Shown: positions 11,120 to 21,550 of the stretch, one piece after another
Layout of the letters: every line of letters begins with the position of its first letter
Numbering within the stretch: position 1 is the first letter of the stretch
Assembly (NCBI GenBank): GCA_015179125.1
Contig: WHVA01000135.1
Location: 169,276-233,275, forward strand
DNA: 64,000 bases
Direction of reading: 5' to 3'
DNA from: Gautieria morchelliformis
Lineage: Eukaryota > Basidiomycota > Agaricomycetes > Gomphales > Gomphaceae
Translations under genes and position numbers: made by a program
Notes under the pieces: generated by a model
Seen by the model: only the letters and a program-made list of their open reading frames with translations
What the model was told of the DNA's origin: nothing
Database searches by the model: none

Positions 11120-12345
11120 CGGTGCGTGGACGGTTAGGTAATGCTTCTTCAATTGTCTCCCCAAGTCCAATCGGGGTCTTCCGCGGCCCTCACAATCCGA
11201 TCAGCGTCAGAGTCCTTCTTCCGCAAACTCCCCCCTCCCACAAATTCCCCCCACGCCAGCCTCTTTCTCTCAGCCCACCCCCATCCGCCCAAGCATTACC
11301 GCACAGGGTACCCCATCCCACACCAGTCCTCTCACCTCCTCACCCAGTCAGTCCTCTGTACCTCGGCGTCCTACCCTCCGCCACCCAGAAGCATATGAAC
11401 ACACACAGGCCCGAACCTGCAGTCGGCCCAGAGGCAGATGCAGCACCCGCCGTCGCCAGCCACGCAGTGAGGCAGAGAACCCCGTGCACCTCCTCGCCGA
11501 CCCAGCGCTCCCCACGGACGTCGCTTTCCTACCCCATGCCATCCACCAGTGGACAGCTCAGCCGCGGACACCGCATACCCCTCCGCCACCCAACAGCGCA
11601 TAGCGCAGCCGTGGACGCTGCCTACCCCTCCGCCATCCCGGACGCATACGATGCCCACACACAGCATGCCCCACCGTCGCGCGCCACGCACAATGTGGCG
11701 TTTTCGTCCAGAGATCTGCGCACGGTACACGGCACGATGTAGATGCGCGTAGAGAACTCCAATAGGGACACGGTATCACATCTAACCAGCGCGCGGCGTG
11801 ATTCGATGATGGTGGCGCCGAACGTCAACTCCCACCTCCGCACCCGTCCACCACCACACCCTCCCTATGCATCCATCCTCGCCGTGCTGTTATACACACA
11901 CCCTCCGTCAGCCTCCCGGGAGTGCACAGCGCAGCTGTGGCCTACCGCGCCCTCTTCGCCAGCGAGGTTTCCCGGCCGCAGGCCGCAGGTCTCTGTGGCC
12001 TTGCGCATCCACAGGGCAGGCACTGGCAATTCCAATACCGATATTCCCACGCTCGCAACAAGCCATCACGATGTGCGCGTGCACACGTTTACGCCCACGC
12101 ATGCGGGTGCGCAGGACGGCCAGACACTCCCAGACGCATGCGCACAGGCCCAGAGGCAACACAGCATTTCCTGTCGTCGCTCGCCACGCGCAATGACGCG
12201 GTTTCGTGCATAAATCCGCGCACGGGACACGGGGTGATGTCGATGGGCGTAGGGCTATAACAGGGACGATGCTTCTGGCGGTCTGGAGGCTTCTTCCTTA
12301 CGGCATCAGATCTAATCAGCGAGCGGCGTGATTCAATGAGGAGCG
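11120..12345. repeat. GC-rich stretch containing a diverged tandem duplication of about 0.5 kb
   Basis: Two blocks recur about 500-530 bp apart. The sequence near 11681-11750 (from 'gccacgca' to 'gatgcgcgta') matches 12182-12251 (from 'cgccacgcgc' to 'gatgggcgta') over about 70 bp. The sequence near 11774-11810 ('tctaaccagcg ... gcggcgtgattc') matches 12304-12340. Long frames occur on both strands, but they are Pro/Ser/Arg/His-rich and differ between the copies, as expected from GC-rich non-coding DNA. I see no supported gene here. Confidence 0.55.
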
Positions 12346-12454
12346 GATGTGGCTGGGCCCTGACGGTTTATCCCTGAGGTTCTGGGCCGGGTGATGAAGG
12401 GTTGTGCTAAGAAGTGTGCGGTCGCTTGACGCAAGCAGGAACTAGGATTACTGG

Positions 12455-13290
12455 CACGGTAACCGGATGTGGTGGCTGCAAAGCTTAGCTGCGCGGTGTT
12501 ATTGTTAGACATGGGTGGAATAGGGTTGGTTAAGCGAGGTGTACGGCGCGGACGAATAATTAATATATTTGGGCGAGGCATGTTGGACTGAGGCAGTTCG
12601 AGGTCTCATAATCTGCTCCCGGCGTGATCTCGATGCGCGAGCTTCTGCAGCGTTGATTACGGTATAATATAATATTTAGTGAGCGACGATGAGCGCGGAG
12701 AAGCGAGCGCCTGAAGCATGACGGGCTGCGCGAACGTGGTGCATTCAGTGGAGACCTGTTCCTGAAATGATCTAGATGAGCGAGCTCCTGAGGTAATATT
12801 TACTGGGCGACGCGAGCGCCTAATGCCTGGAGGCTCGTAGGTCACGGTGATGATGGGTGGCACAAAAGGGATTGAGATGTTAAGGACAGCGCACGGTGAC
12901 TCAGCTACACCGGTGGATCAAGCCGTGGATGGAGCGGTGTGAATGATGCAGTGGAAAATAGCCGATGCCTACCGGGTGCCACAGGGCACGTGGGTGAACT
13001 TGGAGCTTCGCAGCTTTTGCACTGACCAATTTTGCGAGAGTGAGAGTGGGGGAGTTGGCGTGCGGGAGGACGGTGCTTCCCTTCGCATGATAGCAACTGT
13101 CGGTGACTGGCAATGAGAAGGAGCTCGATTCTCGAAGGGGTTCGGCAACCGAGTTGATTGAGTGTGGAAGTGCTGTTGGCCTGTCCTTGGCGTGGGGAAG
13201 CGGTGACGCAATGGGCGCAGGTGCCAGGGGGTCGTGCGAACCAGGCACCCCCATGCACCCCAGACTCCGGGAGAAAGTACATTGCGCTAG
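12455..13290. repeat. Segment B: second copy of the duplicated upstream segment
   Basis: The counterpart of segment A (5350-6283), with the same short anchors in the same order and many substitutions and small indels between them. Remnants of the velvet-gene upstream exon are recognisable but frame-shifted near 12400-12580. No gene is supported inside it. It lies just upstream of the NLR-like gene, so it may carry part of that gene's distal promoter. Confidence 0.65.
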
Positions 13291-13754
13291 GGGTGTGTCG
13301 TAATCTCCTGGCACGCGTGTCCACCACGCTCTGCTTCTCGCCAAATTGTCGGGATCGTCACAACAGTCACAGCTCCCCCAACCCGCGCAACCTGCAGAAA
13401 CAACGGCTACAACCGCTATAGCCCATCCAAGCACACTAACCGCCTCAACCGTCCTAATCCCCATGCCCTGTGGTCATCAGCGATCGGTTGGCGGCGCTGG
13501 AGAACTCGAGGAGCCGCTTCGCCATTTCGTCCACCGTGGTGTTATTCGCGCTGGCGTCATCGCGAATCACGCTAAGATCTATCCACACGACATGCTACGC
13601 GAGAATGCCCCGCTACCAATAATAAAAGGCCTACGGGTTAGTTTAGGGGCGCCGGTAGTGCCTGTCAAGTCTAGTGCCTGTCACGGTCAAGTCTATTCAT
13701 TCCACGTTCTGACCGCAGTTCCCTCGCCCAGCCTCCTTCGTCCCCCATACCACC
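13291..13754 (+). promoter_or_regulatory. Upstream region of the NLR-like gene
   Basis: No coding signal is supported. An A/T-rich element AATAATAAAA at about 13619-13628 lies roughly 130 bp before the chosen ATG and is the only TATA-like candidate. A short duplicated phrase 'gtgcctgtca' occurs twice near 13658-13683. The ATG context at 13755 is CACCATGAC. Confidence 0.3.
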
Positions 13755-16700
13755 ATGACCTCTAACTCCTCAATAGATCACAATGAGCAGGTCGCCAAAG
13801 CTTTTCCTTCATCCGGGCATGACGAAACGCCACCGATCGTAGGACCCTCCCTGGTACCCACGAAGGTGAGCAAGCTTTATTCCAGGAGGCTAAAGAATCA
13901 ACGGGACTGACTATCTGACGAATCTTCATGAATAGGTCGTATCGCTGTCTACTTCTTGTCTTGCTACAAGGGGAAGGGGCTTCGAATCTAACCCCACCAT
14001 GCAAGCCGATGAGCATCGCGGTGCCGGGATCAGGTTGCTTTCACTCGGTAATGTTTTCATGCTTGTTATATGACACCTTCTGACTCCCTCAGATGGCGGC
14101 GGCATCCGTGGCTTGTCCGAACTTATCATTTTACAAGAACTCATGCAACGAATCCAGCGCCAAGAAAAGCGACCCACGGTGCCCCTTCCTTGCGAATATT
14201 TCGACTTAATCTGCGGTACGAGTACAGGCGGGTAAGTTGCTTAACGATCACCGTCACTCTCTAATATGGTCCATGCAGGCTCATAGCACTTATGCTGGGC
14301 CGCCTCCGGCTCCCCGTAGATAAAGCGATCGAAGCCTATGCCAATTTCGCCTCAAAAGTGTTCTCGGAGAAGAAACCATTTTGGAAGGATGGAATATTCA
14401 AGGCTAGCAATTTGGAGAAAGCTATCAAGGTGATCATCCAGGAATCGACTAGCGACCCTAACGCACGCATGCTCGATCCAAGACCGAGCAGCGAAGTGTG
14501 CAAAACGTATGTTCACATTGCCGCTCTTTCTTGACTTGGTGCATAGCTGACCGTAGCCCAGTTTCGTCTGCGCGATGCCCGCAAATAATATGACCACACC
14601 CCGCCTCTTTCGGACGTACATCGTAAACAAATACGAATCATTCGACTGCGCTATATGGGAGGCGGCTCGTGCCACGTCTGCTGAACCTACCTTTTTCAAA
14701 CCGATTTTCATCGGGAGCCCACTTATGCCTGAATCCTTCGTCGATGGCGGCCTGGGATGCAACAATCCTATCAGGCAAATCCTCAACGAAGCAGAGTACA
14801 TATTTCCCCACCAACATATTGCTTGCATCATCAGTATCGGCACCGGATATGTCACCACTCCCAGCCTGCCAGCACCTAGTCTGCGTAAAAATGTCATACC
14901 ATTAGGTGTAGTTGAGGCATTGAAGAAGATTGCCATGGAATGTGAGACAACAGCAGAGGATATTGAATGGCGTTTCAGATCTGCACCAAATGTCTACTTC
15001 CGGTTCAACGTGGAGCAAGGATTGCAGAGTGTAACATTGGCACAGTGGGAAAGGTTATCTGAGGTGAAGACACAGACATTGCAGTATCTTCAGCGGGGAA
15101 AAGTAGATGGTATGGTAGCAGCTGCTGTCATTGCTCTCAGGGAGCGCTGGGAAGTGATAGCTGCTGCATGCCTGAGTGTGTACAACCTGTAATGCCTCAC
15201 AGCTGATGACATATGTTTTATGGTAGACACTGTAGGTGCAGGCACTATTTGCCAGCTGTTGGGAAAACATGGAGGTCGCCGTAGGACTTGTCCTCCACCA
15301 ACAAGCAGATTTACTGGAAGAGAAGATATCCTTTTGCAACTCAAGGGATATTTCTTCCCAGACCAGACATCCACTGTTAAGAAGGAACAGCGCATCTTTG
15401 TCATGTATGGGCTTGGTGGGGCTGGAAAAACACAGATTGCATTGAGATTCATTGAAAAGTTTTATCGATGGTGGGGTAGTTTATCTGGTTCTGTTATGTT
15501 TGGACTAAGTTGTGTTATGGTTATGTTTAGTTTTTGGAGAGTCTATTATGTTGATGCAAGTAGTGTGACCACTATAGAGTCTGGCCTTGAAGATATTGCT
15601 CGGGAAGAGGGTATCGGTGAGACTGCCGAAGATGCTCTTCTCTGGCTTTCTGAAGAACACCAACAGTGGTTGCTTTTCATGGACAATGCCGATGACCATG
15701 ATATAAACCTTCGAACATACTTCCCACAGTGCAGGCATGGAAATATCATTCTGACAAGTCGCAACATGGGGCTTCGTGGGCATGCACCCAGATCCAACTG
15801 TCATGTAGCAAGTATGAATGCTAAGGAAGCTATTCATTTGCTCCTTGCATTCTCTGCAGTCAAAGATTCTGCAAAGAACCTTAGGTTGGCATCTGTGATT
15901 GTTGAAGAGCTGGGCCATCTTCCACTGGCCATTGTACAAGCAGGTGCCTATATCTCAAAGGGATGCAGTCTAAATGAATACCTGAATATTTTCCAGAAGG
16001 ATCGAGCTCAACTGATGAGTAAGCACTCAGTACAAATGGTGGATGATTATCCATGGGCAGTATATGCAACATGGGAAATTAGCTTTAAAAAACTAAGTCC
16101 CATTGCAGCAACCCTGCTACACCTGTGTGCATTTTTACATTACAGGGGGATATCCAAAAGCATCTTTCAAAAGGCTTCTGTTGTGGATATAGATGGACCA
16201 TTTGATGAGGCAAGACAATTTCTGCATAACTTTCAAACCAAAGATGGTAGCTGGAGTGACTTTCAATTTCAAGAGATCATTCATGAATTAGCTTCATACT
16301 CATTAATTAGTACTGATGAAGAAGACAGTACATTTTTCCTTCATCCACTAGTACATGTCTGGGCTCGAGATAACCTAGAGGTGGCAGAGCAAGGAAATAA
16401 GCAACAATGTACAATGCAGATACTAGCACTTTCTATCCCATATGAAGATAGTACAGATGATTATGCTCATAGGAGATCTCTTCTGGCTCATATCAATGAG
16501 CTACATACAAAGGCTACAGATTCATACATGGCAGAAAAATTTGCAAGAGTGTTCAGTGAAGCAGGACGATGGAAGGATGCTGAAGAGCTGGAGGGTAAGG
16601 TCATGGAGGCAAGGAAGAGGGTCCTTGGTGAGGAGCATCCCAACACCCTGACCGCCATGGGTGACCTTGCCTCAACCTATTGGAATCAGGGCCGGTGGAA

Positions 16701-17889
16701 GGATGCTGAAGAGCTGGAGTTTCAAGTCATGGAGGCAAGGAAGAGGGTCCTTGGTGAGGAGCATTCTGATACCCTGACTGCCATGGACAACCTTGCCTCA
16801 ACCTATCAGAATCAGGGCCGGTGGAAGGATGCTGAAGAGCTGGGGGTTCAAGTTATGGAGGCAAGCAAGAGGGTGCTTGGCAAGGAGCATCCTGACACCC
16901 TGAGGGCCATGGGCAACCTCGCCTCAACCTATCAAAATCAGGGCCGGTGGAAGGATGCTGAAGAGCTGAAGGTTCAAGTCATGGAGGCAAGGAAGAGGGT
17001 CCTTGGTGAAGAGCATCCTGACACCCTGCTGGGTATGGGAAAACTTGCCTTGACCTATCGGAATCAGGGCCGGTGGAAGGATGCTGAAGAGCTAGAGGTT
17101 CAAGTCATGGAGGCAAGGAAGAGGGTACTTGGGGGGGAGCATCCTGACACCCTGATGGCCATGGGTAACCTTGCCTTAACCTATTGGAATCAGGATCGGT
17201 GGAATGATGCTGCAGAACTGGGGGTTCAAGTCTTGGAGGCAAGGAAGAGGGTCCTTGGTGAGGAGCATCCTGACACCCTCAGGGTCATGGGAAACCTTGC
17301 CTCAACCTACCATATTCTGGGCCGGTGGAAGGATGCTGAAGAGCTGGAGGTTCAAGTTATGGAGGCAAGGAGGAGGGTCCTTGGTGAGGAGCATCCCGAC
17401 ACCCTGCTCACCATGGGCAACCTCGCCACAACCTATTGGGATAAGTGCCAGTGGAAGGATGCTGAAGAGCTGGAGGTTCAAGTCATGGAGGCAAGGAAGA
17501 GGGTCCTTGGTGAGGAGCATCCTGACACCCTGATGGCCATGGGTAACCTTGCCTTAACCTATCGTAAATTGGGCCAGTGGAAGGATGCTCAAGAGCTAGA
17601 AGTTCAAGTGATGGAGGCAAGGAAGAGGGTGCTTGGTGAGGAGCATCCTGACACCCTGAGCGCCATGGGCAACCTTGCCTCAACTTATAGGGATCAAGGC
17701 CAGTGGAAAGATGCTGAAGCACTGGAGATTCAAGTCATGGAGGCAAGGAAGAGGGTGCTTGGTGAGGAGCATCCTGACACCCTGAGCACCATGGGCAACC
17801 TTGCCTCAACCTATAGGGATCAGGGCCAGTGGAAGGATGCCAAAGAGCTAGAGATTCAAGTCATTGAGTTAAGCAAGAGGTCCTGGTAA
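13755..17889 (+). CDS. Patatin-like phospholipase / NB-ARC / TPR protein (fungal NLR-like STAND receptor)
   Basis: Seven exons (13755-13865, 13936-14047, 14093-14231, 14279-14506, 14562-15175, 15227-15458, 15531-17889) give 1,264 codons. The order is as follows. The patatin domain is at about residues 65-400, with oxyanion motif DGGGIRG (75-81), nucleophile GTSTG (Ser118) and DGG (Asp258). The NB-ARC domain is at about 425-760, with P-loop GLGGAGKT (463-470), Walker B LLFMDNADD (Asp530), NIILTSRN and LGHLPLAIVQAG. A winged-helix part follows with LHPLVHVWARD. Eleven 42-residue TPR units of kinesin-light-chain type run from residue 823. In known fungal STAND proteins the repeats sense, the NB-ARC domain switches, and the N-terminal domain acts, here by lipid hydrolysis in an immune or self/non-self response. 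That role is inference. All introns are GT-AG. The introns at 15176-15226 and 15459-15530 are multiples of three, and the second has no stop. The eleventh TPR unit stops early, and comparison with its neighbours suggests small deletions. The gene otherwise looks intact. Confidence 0.9.
16561..17889 (+). repeat. Ten complete and one partial 126-bp TPR-coding repeats
   Basis: Each unit encodes the pattern GRWKDAEELEVQVMEARKR followed by VLGEEHPDTL and an AMGNLASTYxNQ end. All ten complete units have exactly 42 codons and differ at only a few positions. Variation is concentrated around the positions after DAEEL (E/G/K, V/F/I), after DTL (T/R/L/M/S) and at the end (WNQ, QNQ, RNQ, HIL, WDK, RKL, RDQ). 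The eleventh unit breaks off after about 20 residues. Confidence 0.95.
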
Positions 17890-18437
17890 GCAGCATCCCA
17901 GAACACTGATTTACCTATTTTAATATGCAATGATATATAGACTTAGTTTTGGTAACCTGTATGCTGATCTATTGTTACATATTGTGAAACATGGTGTTGT
18001 GACTAGAAAGGACTGAGGCTTCAATATGTGTTGCACCTCCAATAAACTACTGGTCTTAAGTATTCGGAAGCCAAAAGTGTCAGAAGAGTCAGACCGATTT
18101 TGACAAATATTTGAGGTTTTAAAGTTGATTTCAGAAGTCGGCGGTTGGGAGTGCATTTGCTATCACTTACTGAAGTATCCAGAGCATTTTCACAAGGAAT
18201 TGTCAGTGAAGCTTTAATGATACACCACTGCACAGTGGTGGATACCAGTAGTGGCACACCAGGTGGTGTTGGAGCTGTCCTGTAAAAGAACAGTACACTC
18301 TGTACCATCTTCTATCTGCATCAGCAGAATGAGAAGCCCATGAAGGATGTTACACCCTTCCTGGACCAGGATATTATTGAAGCAACATCACTTGCTGTTG
18401 GTATTGAACAAAGCTTGATATGTCTGAAGCATATGAC
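17890..18437. other. Region downstream of the NLR-like gene, no gene recognised
   Basis: AATAAA at 18041-18046, 152 nt after the stop codon, is a candidate polyadenylation signal. A short stretch near 18215-18420 could be translated with a few stops but resembles nothing I know. It contains a small palindrome, ccactgcacagtgg, near 18224-18240. The region ends where LTR family 1 copy D begins. Confidence 0.4.
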
Positions 18438-18769
18438 TGTCATGACTCATTTATTCTTGTATCAAGTTACCCCCTATTTTCCCTTTCATTCCTCCATATC
18501 TATGTTTGCTCTGTTCACCACTCGCCGGGTTTGCCAAATGGCCATTCACTACTGACATCATTTGCCAGTAGGCATGCCATCAAACACAATCGACATCCTC
18601 TAACCGGTGTCATGGTTCATCACTGGCCCATCACCTTCCCGATTCGACCCCCTTTGGGTGGTCCTCTGGCTGGCATGCATTCGTGGAACATCCTACAGGT
18701 AGATTGTGTAGGATCGACCTGTCAGACCAAGAGTCTGTGCAGGGTAGGATGGATCCAGGTCTCAAGGCA
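18438..18769 (-). repeat. LTR family 1, copy D (partial)
   Basis: Starts TGTCATGACTC and aligns to copy C (46958 onwards) and to the reverse complement of copies A and B, including the shared phrase 'ggcatgccatcaaa' near 18572. It stops after about 330 bp, so about two thirds of the LTR is missing. It has the same orientation as copy C; strand here is given relative to copies A and B. Confidence 0.75.
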
Positions 18770-18779
18770 GGAAGGTAAA

Positions 18780-19392
18780 AAATTGATTGACTGCAAATTG
18801 TGCTGGTGGGTCAGGTCTCCTCCATGGCAGGCAAATGAGGACTATATATATTATTTGTGGGAAAAATGACAGACAGAAAATAACTTATGTATGTGAAGTA
18901 AGTACACTTCGTGGGCACATGCAAGCCTTGCACCATGTAAGTCTTCATAATGAATTGTAGCTCAGTCTGATCTTCTTGGCACAGGCTCAATACAACATAT
19001 GGTGTGAAAAGACAGGTTTCGTCAGCAAGCTTCTGAGCACGATCAAGGAAGCAAAATCTAAAAACCAGCTCATGACCAATCACTTTGGTCCTGCACCTAA
19101 ACAACCCAAGGTCCCAATGGTGACTTACTCACACGATGCTTTTAAACGTCTGGCTGTGCAGTGATTAATATCAACAGATCATGTGAGACCATGGCTTTGA
19201 TAACAGCTATCATGCTCACCTTGGAGCGAAGCCTATCTCGGCGTTCGAGCATCCCCATTTCAAGGATATGATCAAAATGGCCTCATGTGCCAAGGAAGGT
19301 GTCAAGCTCCCTGGAGCCAGGCCAACATGGATGGAGATCATCAATCTGTTCCAATCCCACCTTCATGATCTCAAAAACCAATTTTCCGTGAG
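18780..19392 (+). pseudogene. hAT-type transposase, N-terminal fragment (BED-like zinc finger)
   Basis: CKLC near 18790 and STLRGHMQALHH near 18902-18936 give the C-C-H-H arrangement of a BED-like finger. The finger is split by a clear intron at 18937-18984 (GTAAGT...CACAG, 48 nt) before AQYNIWCEKTGFVSKLLS. Downstream, VTYSHDAFKRLAVQWLI, FEHPHFKDMIKMAS and GVKLPGARPTWMEIINLF follow the helical region that precedes the catalytic core in basidiomycete hAT transposases. Frames change near 19165 and 19220. Nothing of the catalytic core is present, so this is a dead fragment. Confidence 0.65.
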
Positions 19393-19565
19393 TGTATCAT
19401 TTACAAGCCACATACACACAGTACTAAATAGTCTACATCAGGGTACATCGGTTAAAGGCTTGGTATCTGTGACTTGTGATGCATGCCAAGCCAGTAACAC
19501 TGACACCGATTCTTCTCGATATGCCATCTCTGTTTCTCTGTCTAGACACACGAAGCTGAGGTTCG

Positions 19566-19947
19566 GTGCGGAACCTTTTTCACTCCGACCACCACCATCG
19601 CCTGGGTGCATCTTAAGTTTTGGCCACCTCCATATAATTACCTACATAGCTACAGCTCCAAAACACTCCCTACATACTAAAAGAAACTCTCTGACCTGGG
19701 CCCATGTCGAATGACACATCGACTAGCGGCGCCAGGGGCAGGAATGTGACCATGCCACGGCAGACAGCGACACCGAGCATGGTGCAGATGAGGCTCGATA
19801 TGCAGGGTCGAATCAAGCCTAGGGCAGCAGCGACGGCGGGCACAGCCAAAGAAAAGCAGGCAGAGCTGGTGAGACGAACCGATAACCCAAACGAGAAGAG
19901 GGCAACAGCGACCCGACTGGCCACCAGAGGAGCGGCAGCAGACCCAT
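19566..19947 (+). mobile_element. 5' end fragment of a LINE of the LINE 2 family
   Basis: The leader ('gcggaacc...actccgaccacc', 19568 onwards) and the start of ORF1 (ATG at 19704, MSNDTSTSGARGRN) match the 5' end of LINE 2 (ORF1 there begins MLNDTSTSGARGRN). Similarity continues to TRGAAAD near 19945 and then stops abruptly at AT-rich DNA. LINE copies normally lose their 5' end, so a 5'-only fragment implies a later deletion of the rest. Confidence 0.8.
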
Positions 19948-21283
19948 AAAATATTCTTGTTAGTTATAGTGTCAAGAGTAAAACTAATAAAAATATGCTT
20001 TAAACTCCTAGTAGAAGTCAAATCAAGTGAAGGCTGATAAACCAAGGTATATGCGCATATAACCAGGTATATGTGTCTTACAATAGTATTGATAGAAATC
20101 AGATGGTTGTAGCTCGAAAGAACTGGTGAATATTTCACTGTTGAGTCTAGCATACAGACAAAGGTATTTAACTAGTTAGAAGAATGCTGAATGCTTGGGT
20201 TTCTTGTGTGTTATGAAGCTGGAACAAAAGAATTAACAAATGGAGTGATAGGCATAAACACGAACGATAGGAGTAGGACAGAGTTACTTGTGGAATGTGT
20301 TGGAGTGTAAAGTATAATGGTGAACAGGGAATACGGGGTTGGAAGGGAATAGGAGACGTTTGAGACACATGCAGGGTCGACTTGTTGTATTGTGTCCCTT
20401 GATCAGGTCATGTGACCATTCGGTATGTTGGTCTTGGGACCAGGCTTGGCGTGTTGTACAGTGTGATAGGGGTGTTCTGGACACTGGTAGCAGATGATAT
20501 TGAGTCCCGTGGCATCAGAATAGTTAGATTGAGCAGGTTAAGTAGATTTGAACGTAGGCATGTTAGCTCGCTGATCTCAGTGATCGGTCAAGGTGCATCT
20601 ATGCATGTTGTGGAGATAGTGGTCGACTGATGGTTGTTAGATGTTGTTGTAGTGTGGAATAAGGTGTGATTAATCGATTTATGACAATATTTAGTAGTAT
20701 TAGTATAAGTACCTATTTATAATTAATATAACTCGTGGCTTGAGCTTGATTGACTTGACTCTGGAGCAGCCTGACCCTTTGGTGGATGCTCACAACTTTT
20801 TATTACATGTAACCCTACTTTTGTCCTTCCCGAGCAGCGGCTCCACCGACGAGAACACCTCATTTGATTTTTACAGCTGTTCTTATTTTTTCTACCAACT
20901 TTTAATATGCACTATATCATTATAACTATTCATATTAATACGCTTGATCATATATATTACAAATATCTATCCAACTGCGATTACTTCATATTGTACTCTA
21001 ATACTCTCTCATTATAACTATTCATACTAATACTCCTACTCATATCTGTTAGAAGTATCTGTCTGAGTATCTGTTACTCTATCTTGTAATCTAATACTCT
21101 CTTGTATGTATATACATCTCTGAGTGTTTAAATATATACAGAATCTTTGAGTAACATCTATTATTCTCCTTATAAATACTACTATATATTCCTATATGTT
21201 GTTATTAATACTCTTATAATATATATTATATACTCATATATGCTGTATCACACGACCTTTTTGATTATCCTCCTTTGTGGTGA
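19948..21283. other. AT-rich region without a recognised gene
   Basis: The region is low in GC, especially after 20640. It contains a diverged tandem pair of about 91 bp (20920-21011 and 21012-21102, both starting attataactattcat). Short open frames do not look like proteins. It is probably decayed repeat sequence. Confidence 0.5.
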
Positions 21284-21550
21284 TTAAGTTTGAGCCGCAA
21301 CTTTCCAAGTCAAGCTGTACCAGGGTCTGTTCGAGTTATGTTGACCAGTAATCATCTCAATCTTCTCCTCCAGGGTCATAGTGCATTGAATGATAATTTT
21401 GAATAATCCCCTGTCCCTTGCAGTCGCTAACAGCTCCCTCTTCCAGGACATCCAATTGTCCTTGCCCAATTTGGGTTTGATGTCCCTGAACTTGTGTATA
21501 TCATGTTTCGACGTGATATGTGCTGGTGCCGTTGCCGTTGCTTGTGCCAT
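21284..21550 (-). pseudogene. Copia-type Gag N-terminal fragment
   Basis: Reading from the ATG at 21550, the phrase KPKLGKDNWMSWKRELLATA is the usual start of a copia Gag helical domain. The frame stops after 88 residues at 21284 and no downstream Gag or Pol follows. The flank at 21551-21780 could be part of its leader or LTR, but the primer-binding site shared by the other copia elements is absent. Confidence 0.65.

Noticed and set aside
11122-11742. 206-residue Pro/Ser/His-rich plus-strand frame and overlapping minus-strand frames
   Set aside because: GC-rich DNA is open in several frames at once, and the diverged tandem copy at 11.9-12.3 kb does not preserve the frame.
17204-17722. Frames on both strands inside the TPR array (about 70-110 residues)
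   Set aside because: They arise because a 126-bp repeat without stops in one frame tends to be open in others; the TPR frame is the conserved one.
16561-17889. Satellite or CRISPR-like array
   Set aside because: Units are 126 bp, contiguous and coding for TPR helices; there are no unique spacers.
18811-19104. 97-residue minus-strand frame
   Set aside because: Antisense to the hAT zinc-finger region, which has the conserved residues and a clean intron on the plus strand.
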